Positions 33,610 through 42,940 are shown, counted from the stretch's first letter. The stretch: 64,000 bases of DNA from JALYUM01 sp036688685 (GCF_036688685.1 NZ_JAQQPS010000010.1:1-64000), one strand, 5' to 3'. The notes: generated by a model from the letters alone, not told the origin. Numbers and translations are program-made.

Positions 33610-34191
33610 TTAAAGTAGTTGCAAGGCGCCCAGCAGCGCGCCGGCGCCCAGCACCCATAACAGGTGCAGCCTGGTGCGCCAGATGACGAGGCCGCTGACC
33701 AGCGAGAGCAGCCACAAGCGCCAGTCGGCCAGACCGTGGCCACCCGCACTGGCGAGGATCCAGGCGGTGGCCATCAACAGCGCGATCACCACCGGCGCCA
33801 TGCCTTGCTTGAATGCACGCACGGCGCGCAGGTGGCGGTTGCGATGGCCCCACTGCGAGGCGAAATAGGTGAGAAAAGTGGAAGGGAGCAGGATGCCGCA
33901 CATCGTCACGGCCACCCCCAACGCGGCGGCGGCCGGGCTGCCGGCGTTCATGCCCACGTTCCAGCCCATCAGGGCCACGAACAGCACGTTCGGCCCCGGT
34001 GCGGCCTGGGCGATGGCGATGGAATCGTTAAATTGCGCCTGCGTGAGCCAATGATGCTGCTCGACCAGGAAACGGTGCATTTCCGATGTCGTCGAAATTG
34101 CGCCGCCAATCGACATCAGCGACAGCAACAGGAAATGCGAAAACAGCGTGAGCCAGTCGTCCCACGCCAGCACGATCAGGGGCGCCGTCAT
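33610..34191 (-). CDS. chrA: Chromate transporter, CHR domain (second half)
   Basis: A 193-residue membrane protein of one CHR domain. It has the family signature A-Q-A-A-P-G-P-N-V-L-F near residue 65 and four to six hydrophobic helices. With the upstream 34188-34781 gene it forms the two-gene short-chain type of chromate ion transporter, in which two half-size proteins presumably pair with opposite topology. The start overlaps the partner stop as ATGA, so they are made together. Confidence 0.88.
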   Translation of the reverse strand: MTAPLIVLAWDDWLTLFSHFLLLSLMSIGGAISTTSEMHRFLVEQHHWLTQAQFNDSIAIAQAAPGPNVLFVALMGWNVGMNAGSPAAAALGVAVTMCGILLPSTFLTYFASQWGHRNRHLRAVRAFKQGMAPVVIALLMATAWILASAGGHGLADWRLWLLSLVSGLVIWRTRLHLLWVLGAGALLGALQLL

Positions 34192-34781
34192 GCGCGTAGC
34201 CGGCGCCAGGCCAGTACGCAGCCGAGGCCACCCAGGCCAGCCATGACATACCAGAGTGGTACATGGAGCAGGGCCACCAGGATGAAGCCGGTCAGGGCGA
34301 TCGCCACGGACCAGGCCAGCGGCACCGGATTATTGGCCAGCGCCACCGCCAATTTCAGGCCCACCGCGCCGATCAGGCCGGCCGATACCGCCGCCATGCC
34401 ACGCAGCGCACCTTCCACTGCCGGGTAGCCAGCGAAGCGCGTATGCAGCATGGCCAGCAGGAGCACGATGACCAGCGGCGCGGCCAGCAAGCCAGCCAGC
34501 GCCGTCAAGGCGCCGGGCAAACCAAACATGCGCCCGCCGAACATCAGCGCCAGGTTCACCACGTTCGGCCCCGGCAGCACCTGTGCAACGGCCCAGTCTT
34601 CGACAAATTCTTCTTGGCTCAGCCAGCGTTTGCGTTCGACCAGCTCGCGCTGCACGACCACCAGCACGCCGCCAAACCCCTGCAGCGCCAGCCAGGTAAA
34701 AGCGAAAAACAGGTCGCGCAGCGAAGCGGGACGGCAGGGGGCAGGCGTCGGGGCGAGGTGTGCGAACGGCAATGAGCTCAT
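34188..34781 (-). CDS. chrA: Chromate transporter, CHR domain (first half)
   Basis: A 197-residue protein carrying the second half-size CHR domain, with L-P-G-P-N-V-V-N-L-A near residue 80 and F-G-G-V near 35. ATG 34781 is chosen because the residues above it look unconserved; ATG 34817 would add 12 residues. Neither has a strong ribosome binding site. The 48-base gap to the zinc-finger gene upstream suggests a shared transcript. Confidence 0.85.
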   Translation of the reverse strand: MSSLPFAHLAPTPAPCRPASLRDLFFAFTWLALQGFGGVLVVVQRELVERKRWLSQEEFVEDWAVAQVLPGPNVVNLALMFGGRMFGLPGALTALAGLLAAPLVIVLLLAMLHTRFAGYPAVEGALRGMAAVSAGLIGAVGLKLAVALANNPVPLAWSVAIALTGFILVALLHVPLWYVMAGLGGLGCVLAWRRLRA

Positions 34782-34829
34782 GCTCGCATTATGTGCGCCG
34801 GGTTCGCCCTTGTCCATGCAGCAGCGCGC

Positions 34830-35006
34830 TCAGCCCCCGCCGATGCCGCGCATCACGCGCCCGCTGCCGCCGCATTCCGGGCAGTCGCTGCCGTCGGCCA
34901 GTTTGCCGCTGCCGGAACAGCCATCGCAGATGTCTTCGGCAGCACCTGGCGTACCGGGTTCGGCTTCGTCGCCGGGATTCAATTTGGGGTCAGGAAAATT
35001 ACTCAT
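34830..35006 (-). CDS. Small DnaJ-type zinc-finger protein
   Basis: A 58-residue protein easily missed because of its size. After an acidic, Pro-rich leader it has C-D-G-C-S-G-S-G and C-P-E-C-G-G-S-G, two C-x-x-C-x-G-x-G units as in the DnaJ central zinc-binding region, enough to hold one zinc ion. No J domain. It ends in a Gly-rich tail. The Shine-Dalgarno is weak. It sits at the head of the chromate transporter and fghA run. Confidence 0.7.
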   Translation of the reverse strand: MSNFPDPKLNPGDEAEPGTPGAAEDICDGCSGSGKLADGSDCPECGGSGRVMRGIGGG

Positions 35007-35212
35007 GGTAATTGTGTATTTTTGAGAGTGGGTAAGGAAAGAATTTTATGTCAGGCGCGCGCCTCATGGCGCGCCGCTTGCGTTACAGTGGGTTGGGTGA
35101 ATCGTGCCAACTGCACGTTTCGATGGAATCTTGCCATTGACTTCCCGCCGACTTGATCGATACTCCCTGAACATCGCGTACGCACCCCAGTGTTTTACTG
35201 AGAGGAACTGCA

Positions 35213-35434
35213 ATGATCGAACCACAACTGCATCCCCATGTTTTCGTCGGGAGTGGCCATGCCGAAGCACGCCATGACGAAACCCAGCGCAGCATCGTCG
35301 AACGCGGGATTTCGATGCAACAATCGAGCAATACCATGAGTGCGGTCGAATTCCTGAAGTCGCGTGACGTTGGTGCCAAGGTGATCGCGCGCGTTTTGCT
35401 CGAGCCGGAGCGGCGCCGCAGCAACGATATGTGA
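35213..35434 (+). CDS. Small conserved-looking hypothetical protein
   Basis: A 73-residue polar protein with no membrane segment or known domain. Support is an AGAGGA ribosome binding site 7 bases before ATG 35213, normal codon use, and a helical C-terminal half (A-V-E-F-L-K-S-R-D-V). It is a single gene divergent from the zinc-finger gene. Function unknown. Confidence 0.5.
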   Translation: MIEPQLHPHVFVGSGHAEARHDETQRSIVERGISMQQSSNTMSAVEFLKSRDVGAKVIARVLLEPERRRSNDM

Positions 35435-35948
35435 GTCTGCTGGCGGCCGCGCAGCCCCTGGCAGCGTCACGGCGTCGCGCTGCGAAGTGCTCGACGGTTC
35501 GTTGCCACACGGTCCTGTATATCAGTGTAAAAAATACATCATTTCAGGAACTTCCCGGCGTTCAGAAGGTCTTGTTATGCACAGAAATTTTAACTTGGAA
35601 AGTTTAAAAAGAATTCTTTCGGTTTGGTTCGGCAGATTGCAAGTCATTGATTTTAAAGGATTCGTGTTTTGCCTGCACAACGGGCATCTTGTTGAAACCC
35701 GCCTGAGGCCAGCGTTTGGGGCTGTCAAGGGTGGTTTTATCCACAAAGTTATCCACACGGTCTGTGGATATTTCAAAAAGTCCTTTAAATACCGGCACTT
35801 AGCTTGAGCAATATCAAGTCGAGTTCGCCATGAATGTGATGGCGCGCCGGCGTCTTGCCGTGGTCCTTTCGCCGGCGATACAAATTAAGCTTGCGGTTCG
35901 CAACTGGATAAATGTACAGTTGTTCGTCTCCACCGTCCAAAGTGTGCC
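35435..35948. other. Non-coding region carrying a DnaA-box repeat
   Basis: About 510 bases with no convincing gene. The left half is unremarkable and AT-richer. The right half contains repeat copy 1 (35641-35770). A 106-codon open frame through it (35487-35807) has no counterpart in repeat copy 2 and is considered non-coding. Confidence 0.5.
35641..35770 (+). repeat. 130-bp direct repeat with DnaA-box triplet, copy 1
   Basis: Starts AAGTCATTGATTTTA and ends with two TTATCCACA DnaA boxes (35737-35745 and 35749-35757) plus an inverted near-match TGTGGATAT (35763-35771). It also holds GTTGAAACCCGC at 35691-35702. Copy 2 at 38173-38302 matches it at about 91 of 130 positions with no net indel and identical box spacing (12 and 14 bases). 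Confidence 0.75.
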
Positions 35949-38051
35949 ATGCCTGCCGTTGTGCCCGATATTGCCCTTCCTTCCACCAGCGATGATCCGT
36001 TCGCCGGCCTGAACGCCGAGCAGCGCGCTGCCGTCGAGCACGATATTGACTGCGCACCCGGCGCGGCGCGACCGCTGCTGGTCATTGCCGGCGCCGGTTC
36101 CGGCAAGACCAACACGCTGGCACACCGCGTGGCGCGCCTGATCACGCACGGCGCCGATCCCCAGCGCATGTTGCTGCTGACCTTTTCGCGCCGCGCTGCC
36201 AATGAAATGACGCAACGTGCCGGGAATGTGTTGCACCGCATCCTCGGCCGCTCCAGCGCGCAGGCGCCCATTACCCTGCCGTGGGCCGGCACCTTCCATA
36301 GCATCGGTGCGCGCCTGTTGCGCGAGTACGCCGGGCGCATCGGGCTCGACGAAGCCTTCACCATCCACGACCGCGGCGACTCGGAAGATTTGATGGGCAT
36401 GGTGCGCCACGACATTGGCCTGACGCAGACCGAAAAACGGTTTCCATTGAAAGGCACCTGCCTCGCGATCTATTCACGCGTCGTCAACAGCCAGCAGCCC
36501 CTGGACCTGGTGTTGCAGAGTACCTTCCCATGGTGCAGCGAGTGGGAGGCGCAACTCAAAACCCTGTTTGGCGCGTATGTCGATGCCAAGGCGGAACAGA
36601 ACGTGCTCGACTACGACGACCTGCTGCTGTTCTGGTCTGACATGGCATCCGATCCCGAACTGGGGCCCGAGCTCGGCAATCTGTTCGACCATGTGCTGGT
36701 CGACGAATACCAGGACACGAATAAATTGCAGGCCGCCATCCTGATTGGTATGAAGCCGACCGGGCAGGGCGTGATGGTGGTCGGCGACGATGCCCAGTCG
36801 ATTTACTCGTTCCGCGGCGCCACGGTGCGCAACATCCTCGATTTTCCCAGGCAGTTCAGCCAGCCGGCGTGCCAGATCACGCTGGACCGCAATTACCGCT
36901 CTACGCAACCGATACTGGACGCCTCGAATGCGGTGATTGCCGGCGCGCGCGAACGTCATGCCAAAACCCTGTGGACCGACAAGGTATCGAATGCCTTGCC
37001 CCAGCTGGTGTTGATTCCCGACGAAGCCGAACAGGCGCGCTGGGTCTGCAATCGCATCCTCGAACACCGCGAAGCCGGCATGACCCTGAAGTCGCAGGCG
37101 GTGCTGTTCCGGGCAGCCAGCCACAGTGCCGCGCTGGAGCTGGAGCTGATGCGCCGAAATATCCCGTTCGTCAAATTCGGCGGACTGAAATTCCTCGAGG
37201 CATCGCATATCAAGGATGTGCTGGCGGTGCTGCGCTTCGCCCAGAATCCGGCCGGCCGCCTGGCTGGCTTTCGCGTTGCACAGCTGATTCCCGGCATCGG
37301 TCCGGCCACGGCAAGCCGCCTGCTGGACGCGGTCGGGCAGAGTGCCGAGCCGGTGGCGGCGCTGGCCGCCTTCACCGCACCCACCAAAAGCCTGGCCGAC
37401 TGGCAGGCCTTCGTGGCGCTGTACCGCGCCTTGCGGGCGCCGGGCCTGCGCTGGCCGGCCGATATCGAACTGGTCAAAAGCTGGTATGTGCCGCACCTGG
37501 AACGCATGCACGACGACGCGCAGGTGCGCATCGCCGACATCGAACAATTGGTACAACTGGCTGGCGGCCATGGCTCGCGCGAAACCTTCCTCGCTGAAAT
37601 CACGCTCGACCCGCCCGAGGCGACCAGCGACCGGGCCGGCCCGCCGTTGCTGGACGAAGATTATCTGATCCTGTCGACCATTCACTCGTCCAAGGGGCAG
37701 GAGTGGAAGTCGGTGCACGTGCTCAATGTCGTCGACGGCTGCATTCCCTCCGATATGGCCACCGGCCACGCCGACGACATCGAAGAAGAGCGGCGCCTGT
37801 TATATGTGGCCATGACGCGCGCCAAAGAACACTTGCACCTGGTCGTGCCGAACCGGTTTTTCATCAAACAGCAGGCCCAGATGGGCGACCGCCACGTGTA
37901 CGCAGCCCGAACGCGTTTCGTCACGCCGGCCATGCTGAAGCATTTCGAGGAATGTGTTTGGGTCAACGCCGAGACGGCGCACAGCCGCAAGCCGATGCCC
38001 GACAGCGTTCGCATGCTGGTGCGCGACCGGGCCCGCAATGCCTGGAAATAA
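35949..38051 (+). CDS. UvrD/Rep-family ATP-dependent DNA helicase
   Basis: A 700-residue superfamily 1 helicase. Motifs are in order: Walker A in G-A-G-S-G-K-T near residue 45, T-F-S-R-R-A-A-N near 78, the DEAD-type box as V-D-E-Y-Q-D-T near 250, G-D-D-A-Q-S-I-Y-S-F-R-G near 278, L-D-R-N-Y-R-S near 312, T-I-H-S-S-K-G-Q near 577 and Y-V-A-M-T-R-A-K near 618. Expected to unwind DNA 3' to 5' in repair or replication restart. No nuclease domain. It is a single gene bracketed by two DnaA-box repeats, which is unusual. Confidence 0.92.
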   Translation: MPAVVPDIALPSTSDDPFAGLNAEQRAAVEHDIDCAPGAARPLLVIAGAGSGKTNTLAHRVARLITHGADPQRMLLLTFSRRAANEMTQRAGNVLHRILGRSSAQAPITLPWAGTFHSIGARLLREYAGRIGLDEAFTIHDRGDSEDLMGMVRHDIGLTQTEKRFPLKGTCLAIYSRVVNSQQPLDLVLQSTFPWCSEWEAQLKTLFGAYVDAKAEQNVLDYDDLLLFWSDMASDPELGPELGNLFDHVLVDEYQDTNKLQAAILIGMKPTGQGVMVVGDDAQSIYSFRGATVRNILDFPRQFSQPACQITLDRNYRSTQPILDASNAVIAGARERHAKTLWTDKVSNALPQLVLIPDEAEQARWVCNRILEHREAGMTLKSQAVLFRAASHSAALELELMRRNIPFVKFGGLKFLEASHIKDVLAVLRFAQNPAGRLAGFRVAQLIPGIGPATASRLLDAVGQSAEPVAALAAFTAPTKSLADWQAFVALYRALRAPGLRWPADIELVKSWYVPHLERMHDDAQVRIADIEQLVQLAGGHGSRETFLAEITLDPPEATSDRAGPPLLDEDYLILSTIHSSKGQEWKSVHVLNVVDGCIPSDMATGHADDIEEERRLLYVAMTRAKEHLHLVVPNRFFIKQQAQMGDRHVYAARTRFVTPAMLKHFEECVWVNAETAHSRKPMPDSVRMLVRDRARNAWK

Positions 38052-38172
38052 GTTGATCGGGGGCGACAAGTAACATGTCGGCAGATGGATGCTTTTTGCC
38101 GACTTATCCCCCATGTCACGAAATTGTAGGAATTTTCCTCACCGCTGATGGAAGTTCAAACATGTGCTCGCC

Positions 38173-38302
38173 AAGTCATTGATTTTATTGAGGTAAATAT
38201 TTGCCTCTGGAACGGGCAATGTGTTGAAACCCGCATTCTGTCTGCCTTGGCGGCTTGTCAAGAGGGGTTTATCCACATAGTTATCCACAAATGCTGTGGA
38301 TA
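38173..38302 (+). repeat. 130-bp direct repeat with DnaA-box triplet, copy 2
   Basis: Same layout as copy 1: AAGTCATTGATTTTA at the left, GTTGAAACCCGC in the middle, TTATCCACA at 38269-38277 and 38281-38289, and TGTGGATAG at 38295-38303. It lies in the 300-base gap after the helicase gene, which holds nothing else beyond a weak 7-bp hairpin near 38077-38103. Confidence 0.75.
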
Positions 38303-38351
38303 GACTAGGAATGTCCGTGAAATCAGATACTTACGATCACTATATTGCTGT

Positions 38352-38972
38352 TCAGGCGGCTTTGCTGAGGCGATTCAGCTGTGCCAGAAAGCGCTCGGCG
38401 GCCACGCCCGGCGTCCACGGTTCCCACGCAGTACCGCCATACAATGGCACCAGCGGGTCCTCGGCGACGATGGGGGCCGTGATTTTCAGGGTTCTGCGCA
38501 CTTCCTCGCGCGACCAGCCGGCCACGTGCACCGCTTCGCTGGCGGCAGCCTGGCGGTCGGCCTTCTTGTGCAGCGCATGTTCGCGCGTGGTCCACGATGG
38601 CAGGGCATAGCGCAGGAACACGGCTTGTTCCAGGCGTGCGGTCAGGTCGCGGAAGCCGTCGCCGAGGAAAGGTTTGATGACGGACAGCGCATCGAAGCCG
38701 AGCAAGCCTTCTTCGGCGTCGTGCAGCAGTTCGCGCAATTCCACCAGCGGCGCCAGCGGCGCTTTGGCCGCGGCGCGGCGCAGCAACATGACGCTGATCG
38801 AATGCTGCGCGACCGACAACGGCAGCGGCCAGGCGGAGTGGCCGCCCCAGCGGTAGGTGCGCGCCAGGCCCAGCGCCAGGTCGGCATCGTCCCAGTCGAA
38901 CGGGGTCGGGTTGAGCAAGTCGAGGCGCTTGCCTGAAGGCATGCGGACCCAGGCGCGGACGTCCTGGCTCAT
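38352..38972 (-). CDS. HD-domain phosphohydrolase
   Basis: A 206-residue protein of the HD superfamily, similar to YfbR-type nucleotidases. The metal-binding residues are V-A-Q-H-S near 54 and L-L-H-D-A-E-E near 84. Expected to hydrolyse a phosphate monoester, possibly a deoxynucleotide; substrate not known. The longer upstream frame is rich in Arg and looks non-coding, so ATG 38972 is preferred although no clear Shine-Dalgarno is seen. The M1 aminopeptidase gene ends 100 bases upstream on the same strand. Confidence 0.8.
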   Translation of the reverse strand: MSQDVRAWVRMPSGKRLDLLNPTPFDWDDADLALGLARTYRWGGHSAWPLPLSVAQHSISVMLLRRAAAKAPLAPLVELRELLHDAEEGLLGFDALSVIKPFLGDGFRDLTARLEQAVFLRYALPSWTTREHALHKKADRQAAASEAVHVAGWSREEVRRTLKITAPIVAEDPLVPLYGGTAWEPWTPGVAAERFLAQLNRLSKAA

Positions 38973-39072
38973 GCGGGGGAATCGATGTGGGTCATGTGGC
39001 AATTTTACACAGCGCCGGCCTTTCCAAGCGGTTGATTGATTCGCGCCTGGCCGAGCGGGGGCCAGCGTGTCC

Positions 39073-41718
39073 TTACCGCGCGTGCCGCGCCAGCCACCCG
39101 TCGATCTCCGGCAAGCGCTCCTGGCGTACCTTGATCCGGTCCTTGATCTCCGCCACCGCCGTCTGCGCATCGCCGCGCGAACCTTCGGTCAGGTTGGCTG
39201 CTGCGTACTGCTGCACCTTCGCTACCATGGCCGGATCGCCCGACGACGTCGCCAGCGACGGGAAAAAGCGCGAGCGCGAACTTTCGTCGATGCGCGTGTT
39301 CATCTTGGCGATATTGGCCAGCGCGAAATCGAAGGCCAGTTCCGGCGCATGTTGCGCTACCTGCCGCACCATCGCGGCGCTGTTGGTGGCGCCCGGCTCG
39401 TCGGTCAGCGCCAGTTCCAGCGCACGCTCCGACAAGCCCTTGTCCTCGACCGATGCCAGCAGCATGTACAGCTGATCCTTCACCATCGGCGTTTTTTCGG
39501 CTTTGGCGGCGGCGCGCAGGGCGGCCCAGCCGGCGACATCGTTATTGCGTGCGACCACCGCCAGTACCGGCTGGCGCAAGGCGGCCGGCACCGAGCCCGG
39601 TTCGCGCTGCAGCGCGAGGTAACGGCGCTGCGCTTCACCCAGGGTGGGCGCATGCTGGAAGGCGCCGAGCGCTTCGATCAGGTCGGCGCGCAGCGAGGCC
39701 ACGGTTTGCGCTTCGCCACTGTCGGCATCCCAGCCGATGCGCGCCAGCACCGGCGCCAGGCGCGCGATGGCGTAGTTGTCGAAGCGCTGGCGGCGCGGGC
39801 TGTCCGTGCCATACAGCGCGTGAATTTGCATGAAGACGTCGGTCAGTTTGGCCAGCACTTGCGGGTCGGCGCGCTCCGGCGTGCCGGCGGCCAGGTCGAG
39901 CAGGTTGTCGATCGGCGCCAGGCCGGCCAGGCCGAGCGCCCAGCTGTCCGACAGCAGACCGAGTTGATCGACCGGCGCGAGGGCGCCGAATTGCACCGAC
40001 AGCGCATCGAAGGCCTGCGGTGAATACAGCGTGCGGTAGTAGCCGTTCTGGCCGGCGTTGACCACCAGCGCGCCACAACCGGGCACGCTGAGCGTGGCCT
40101 GGCCTTTGGTGACGACGGTGCGGGCCTGTTTGGCGCTGCCCAGCGTCTGCGCCACCACCGGCACCTGCCAGGTCAAGGGTTTGCGGCTTGGCTGGTCGCG
40201 GCTGTATTCGCCCTGCGTCAGCAACACCACGCTCTCGCCGTTGGTGCAGACGGGCGCACCTACGCGCACCAGCGGCACCCCCGGTTGCAGCGTAAAGTCG
40301 TGGGCGATGCCCTTGACCGGTTTGCCGGCGGCCTTTTCGATGCTCGCCCACAGGTCATCGGAGACGGTATTGCCGTATTTATGCTTGCGCATGTAGGCGC
40401 GCACGCCGTCGCGCCAGGCGGTTTCACCGACGTAGTTTTCGAGCATGCGGATCACCGACTCGCCCTTCTGGTAAGTGATATCGTCGAAGGCCTGGCTGGC
40501 CTGTTCGACCGTATCGATACGCTGAACCACCGGATGGGTGGTGACCATCGCGTCGCGCAGCATGGCGCGGTCGTGCACCGAGACCACGTTCAGGGCGGTA
40601 TTCCATTCCGGGTGCAGGCGCGTCATCATGCGGTTTTCCATCCACGACGCGAAACCCTCGTTGAGCCACAGGTCGTCCCACCACGCCATGGTGACCAGGT
40701 CGCCGAACCACTGGTGCGCCATTTCGTGCGCCACGGTGGCAAAGGCTTCCTGGCGGTCTTGCTGGGTCGAGATGGCGGGGTCGAGCAGCATCGCGTATTC
40801 GAACGTGAAAATCGCACCCCAGTTTTCCATCGCGCCGAAGAACTGGCTGCGTCCGGGCGCGGCGACGTTGTCCAGTTTCGGCAGCGGGTAGCGCACGCCA
40901 AAGTAATCGTTGTATTCCTTCAGGATGGCGGCCGATTCGTTCAGCACAAACGCGGCCTGGCCGGTGCCGCCGCGGCGCGTGACCACGCCCAGCTCCGTCC
41001 CTTCCGCCATTTTTGTGACGCGCTCGAAATCGCCCAGGCCAAAAAACAGCAGGTAGGTCGACATCTTCGGCGATTGCGCGAACACCACGCGCGTGCGCCC
41101 GTCCGACAGCAGCGTCCGGCGCACGATCGGCATGTTGCTGACCGCCGCATCGCTTGCGGGCACGTCGGCCGACAACGCGAACGTGGCCTTGTAGAACGGC
41201 TCGTCCCAGGACGGAATCATGCGGCGCGCGTCGGAGTTTTCGAACTGCGTGTACAGCGCCCGCTTTTTGCCGTCCTTGGTCGCGTAGTCGAGCGAGAACA
41301 GGCCGGCGGCCTGCGTGCCGATCACGCCGGTGTAGTCGAGAGCCAGCTTGTAGCGGCCTGGCGCCAGTCTGCGGGCGAACGTGAAGCTTGCGGTTTGCGC
41401 CGCGGCGTCGACGCTGGTGCGGGCGTCCTGCGCCTTGCCGCCGGCCGCTGCCAGCGTCGCGCGCGTGAACGCCAGGTCGGCGGCATTGAGCGTGATCGCG
41501 TCGGTCGGCGCAATGATATCGAGCGTGATCGTCACCTTGCCGGCGAAGGTGCCGGCGACGGCATCGGGGGCGATCACGACCTCGTAATGGCGCGGCACGG
41601 CGCTGCGCGGCAGCTGGGTGGTGACCATGGGCGCGACTGGCCGGGGCGCCGCGTGGACGGGCAGGGCGCAGGCAGCGGCGAGGGCGAGGACGGCGGTGGC
41701 GATCAGGCGGCGTTGCAT
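39073..41718 (-). CDS. Exported M1-family zinc aminopeptidase
   Basis: An 881-residue zinc aminopeptidase that removes N-terminal residues from peptides. A Sec signal peptide ends near A-L-P-V-H-A-A-P (residue 24). The catalytic domain has the exopeptidase motif G-A-M-E-N-W-G near 295 and the zinc site H-E-M-A-H-Q-W (HExxH) near 331, with the third ligand Glu about 18 residues on in N-E-G-F-A. The C-terminal ERAP1-like helical domain is complete. Length is normal for the family. Divergent from the GST gene. Confidence 0.93.
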   Translation of the reverse strand: MQRRLIATAVLALAAACALPVHAAPRPVAPMVTTQLPRSAVPRHYEVVIAPDAVAGTFAGKVTITLDIIAPTDAITLNAADLAFTRATLAAAGGKAQDARTSVDAAAQTASFTFARRLAPGRYKLALDYTGVIGTQAAGLFSLDYATKDGKKRALYTQFENSDARRMIPSWDEPFYKATFALSADVPASDAAVSNMPIVRRTLLSDGRTRVVFAQSPKMSTYLLFFGLGDFERVTKMAEGTELGVVTRRGGTGQAAFVLNESAAILKEYNDYFGVRYPLPKLDNVAAPGRSQFFGAMENWGAIFTFEYAMLLDPAISTQQDRQEAFATVAHEMAHQWFGDLVTMAWWDDLWLNEGFASWMENRMMTRLHPEWNTALNVVSVHDRAMLRDAMVTTHPVVQRIDTVEQASQAFDDITYQKGESVIRMLENYVGETAWRDGVRAYMRKHKYGNTVSDDLWASIEKAAGKPVKGIAHDFTLQPGVPLVRVGAPVCTNGESVVLLTQGEYSRDQPSRKPLTWQVPVVAQTLGSAKQARTVVTKGQATLSVPGCGALVVNAGQNGYYRTLYSPQAFDALSVQFGALAPVDQLGLLSDSWALGLAGLAPIDNLLDLAAGTPERADPQVLAKLTDVFMQIHALYGTDSPRRQRFDNYAIARLAPVLARIGWDADSGEAQTVASLRADLIEALGAFQHAPTLGEAQRRYLALQREPGSVPAALRQPVLAVVARNNDVAGWAALRAAAKAEKTPMVKDQLYMLLASVEDKGLSERALELALTDEPGATNSAAMVRQVAQHAPELAFDFALANIAKMNTRIDESSRSRFFPSLATSSGDPAMVAKVQQYAAANLTEGSRGDAQTAVAEIKDRIKVRQERLPEIDGWLARHAR

Positions 41719-41843
41719 GGCGATCTTTCGAGTGAGGCAAACCCGCCCAATCTACGGGCTGCGCGCGTGCGTGTCAAATGCCGGTCCAAGCGGCGAAACG
41801 GGATATCATGTTTACCAATAAAACCAGGCCGGGAGGAGACACC

Positions 41844-42467
41844 ATGAAGCTCTACATCAGCACCTTTGCACCGAATCCACGCCGTGTCACCATGTTCATC
41901 GCCGAAAAAGGCATCACCGGCATCGAGCCGGTCATGATCGACCTGAACACTGGCGAGCACCGCAGTGCAGCCTACCTGGCCAAGAACCCGATGGGGCGCG
42001 TGCCGGCGCTCGAACTCGACGACGGTCGCGTGCTGTCCGAAACGCGCGCCATCTGCACCTACCTGGAGGGGCTGTATCCGGAACCGAATCTGATGGGCGT
42101 CGATTTCGAGGAGCGCGCCTTCATCGAAATGGCCGACCGCCGCATCGAGTTGCACCTGCTGCTCGGCGTTGCCAACTGGGTGCGTCACACCCACCCGGGC
42201 CTGGCCGCGCTGGAGCAGCCGCAGTTTCCCGAGTATGGCGCAGCGCAGGCAGACAAGATGCGCGAGACCGCGCGCTGGCTCGACGCGCAACTGGCGCAGC
42301 AGCCGTTCATTGCCGGCGAGCGTTTCACGGTGGCTGACATCACGGCCTACTGCGGCCTCGAGTTCGGGCGCGGGCTGATGAAGTTTCGTCCGGGTGCGGA
42401 AGGCATGCCGCATTTGCAGGCCTGGCGCGACCGGATCGCCGAGCGTCCGACTGCCGGCAGGACGTGA
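41844..42467 (+). CDS. Glutathione S-transferase family protein
   Basis: A 207-residue cytosolic GST. The thioredoxin-like N-terminal domain has N-P-R-R-V at the glutathione end, the cis-proline in M-G-R-V-P-A-L-E and the gamma-glutamyl site S-E-T-R-A-I near 67. The C-terminal helical domain contains F-T-V-A-D-I-T, the N-capping motif. GGAGGAG precedes ATG 41844. Its TGA overlaps the GTG start of the ASCH gene, so the two are probably co-translated. Confidence 0.88.
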   Translation: MKLYISTFAPNPRRVTMFIAEKGITGIEPVMIDLNTGEHRSAAYLAKNPMGRVPALELDDGRVLSETRAICTYLEGLYPEPNLMGVDFEERAFIEMADRRIELHLLLGVANWVRHTHPGLAALEQPQFPEYGAAQADKMRETARWLDAQLAQQPFIAGERFTVADITAYCGLEFGRGLMKFRPGAEGMPHLQAWRDRIAERPTAGRT

Positions 42468-42862
42468 GCGCCGATCTGCGCAAACGCCTGACGTTCTGGG
42501 GCGCCGACGAACACGACGACAGCCTGGTGCGCAGCGTCATCGCCGGGCACAAGACGGTGACGGCCGACACGGTCGACGCATACTACCAGCCATACGGCCA
42601 GTACGGCGACGGCAGCTACGCCGCGGGCGACCAAATCGCCGTCTACGATTTGCAGCAGCGCCTGCGCTGCATCATCAAGGCGACGATAGTCGAACGCATC
42701 CGGTTCGGCGCTATTCCGGAGGCGGTCTGGCGGGGTGAAACGTTCGCCAGTGCCGCAGCGTTCCAGCGCTGCCACATCGACTGCCTGCCGCACCTGGACC
42801 TGCATGACGATGTCGAATTCATCGCCCTGCATTTCACTTTGCTGGAAGTCATCCTCTCTTGA
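42464..42862 (+). CDS. ASCH-domain protein
   Basis: A 132-residue protein of the ASCH fold, a beta-barrel related to PUA domains and proposed to bind RNA or act on nucleosides. The segment S-V-I-A-G-H-K-T-V-T-A is the typical G-x-K-x-x-T signature, followed by Y-A-A-G-D-Q-I and the E-A-V-W-R-G-E helix. It starts with GTG overlapping the GST stop (GTGA). The C-terminus L-H-F-T-L-L-E-V is complete. Function in this pair is unknown. Confidence 0.75.
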   Translation: MSADLRKRLTFWGADEHDDSLVRSVIAGHKTVTADTVDAYYQPYGQYGDGSYAAGDQIAVYDLQQRLRCIIKATIVERIRFGAIPEAVWRGETFASAAAFQRCHIDCLPHLDLHDDVEFIALHFTLLEVILS

Positions 42863-42940
42863 ATGGCACGCCGCGCGAAACGCATTGATTGCTCAGCGCT
42901 TCTGTGCCAGCATCGCGGCCAGCAACCAGCTCAACCTAGT

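Noticed and set aside
35487..35807. 106-codon frame through DnaA-box repeat copy 1
   Set aside because: The frame is not kept in repeat copy 2, so the repeat is conserved as DNA rather than protein.
38077..38103. 7-bp hairpin after the helicase as a terminator
   Set aside because: The loop is 13 bases and no T-tract follows, so support is too weak to list as a feature.
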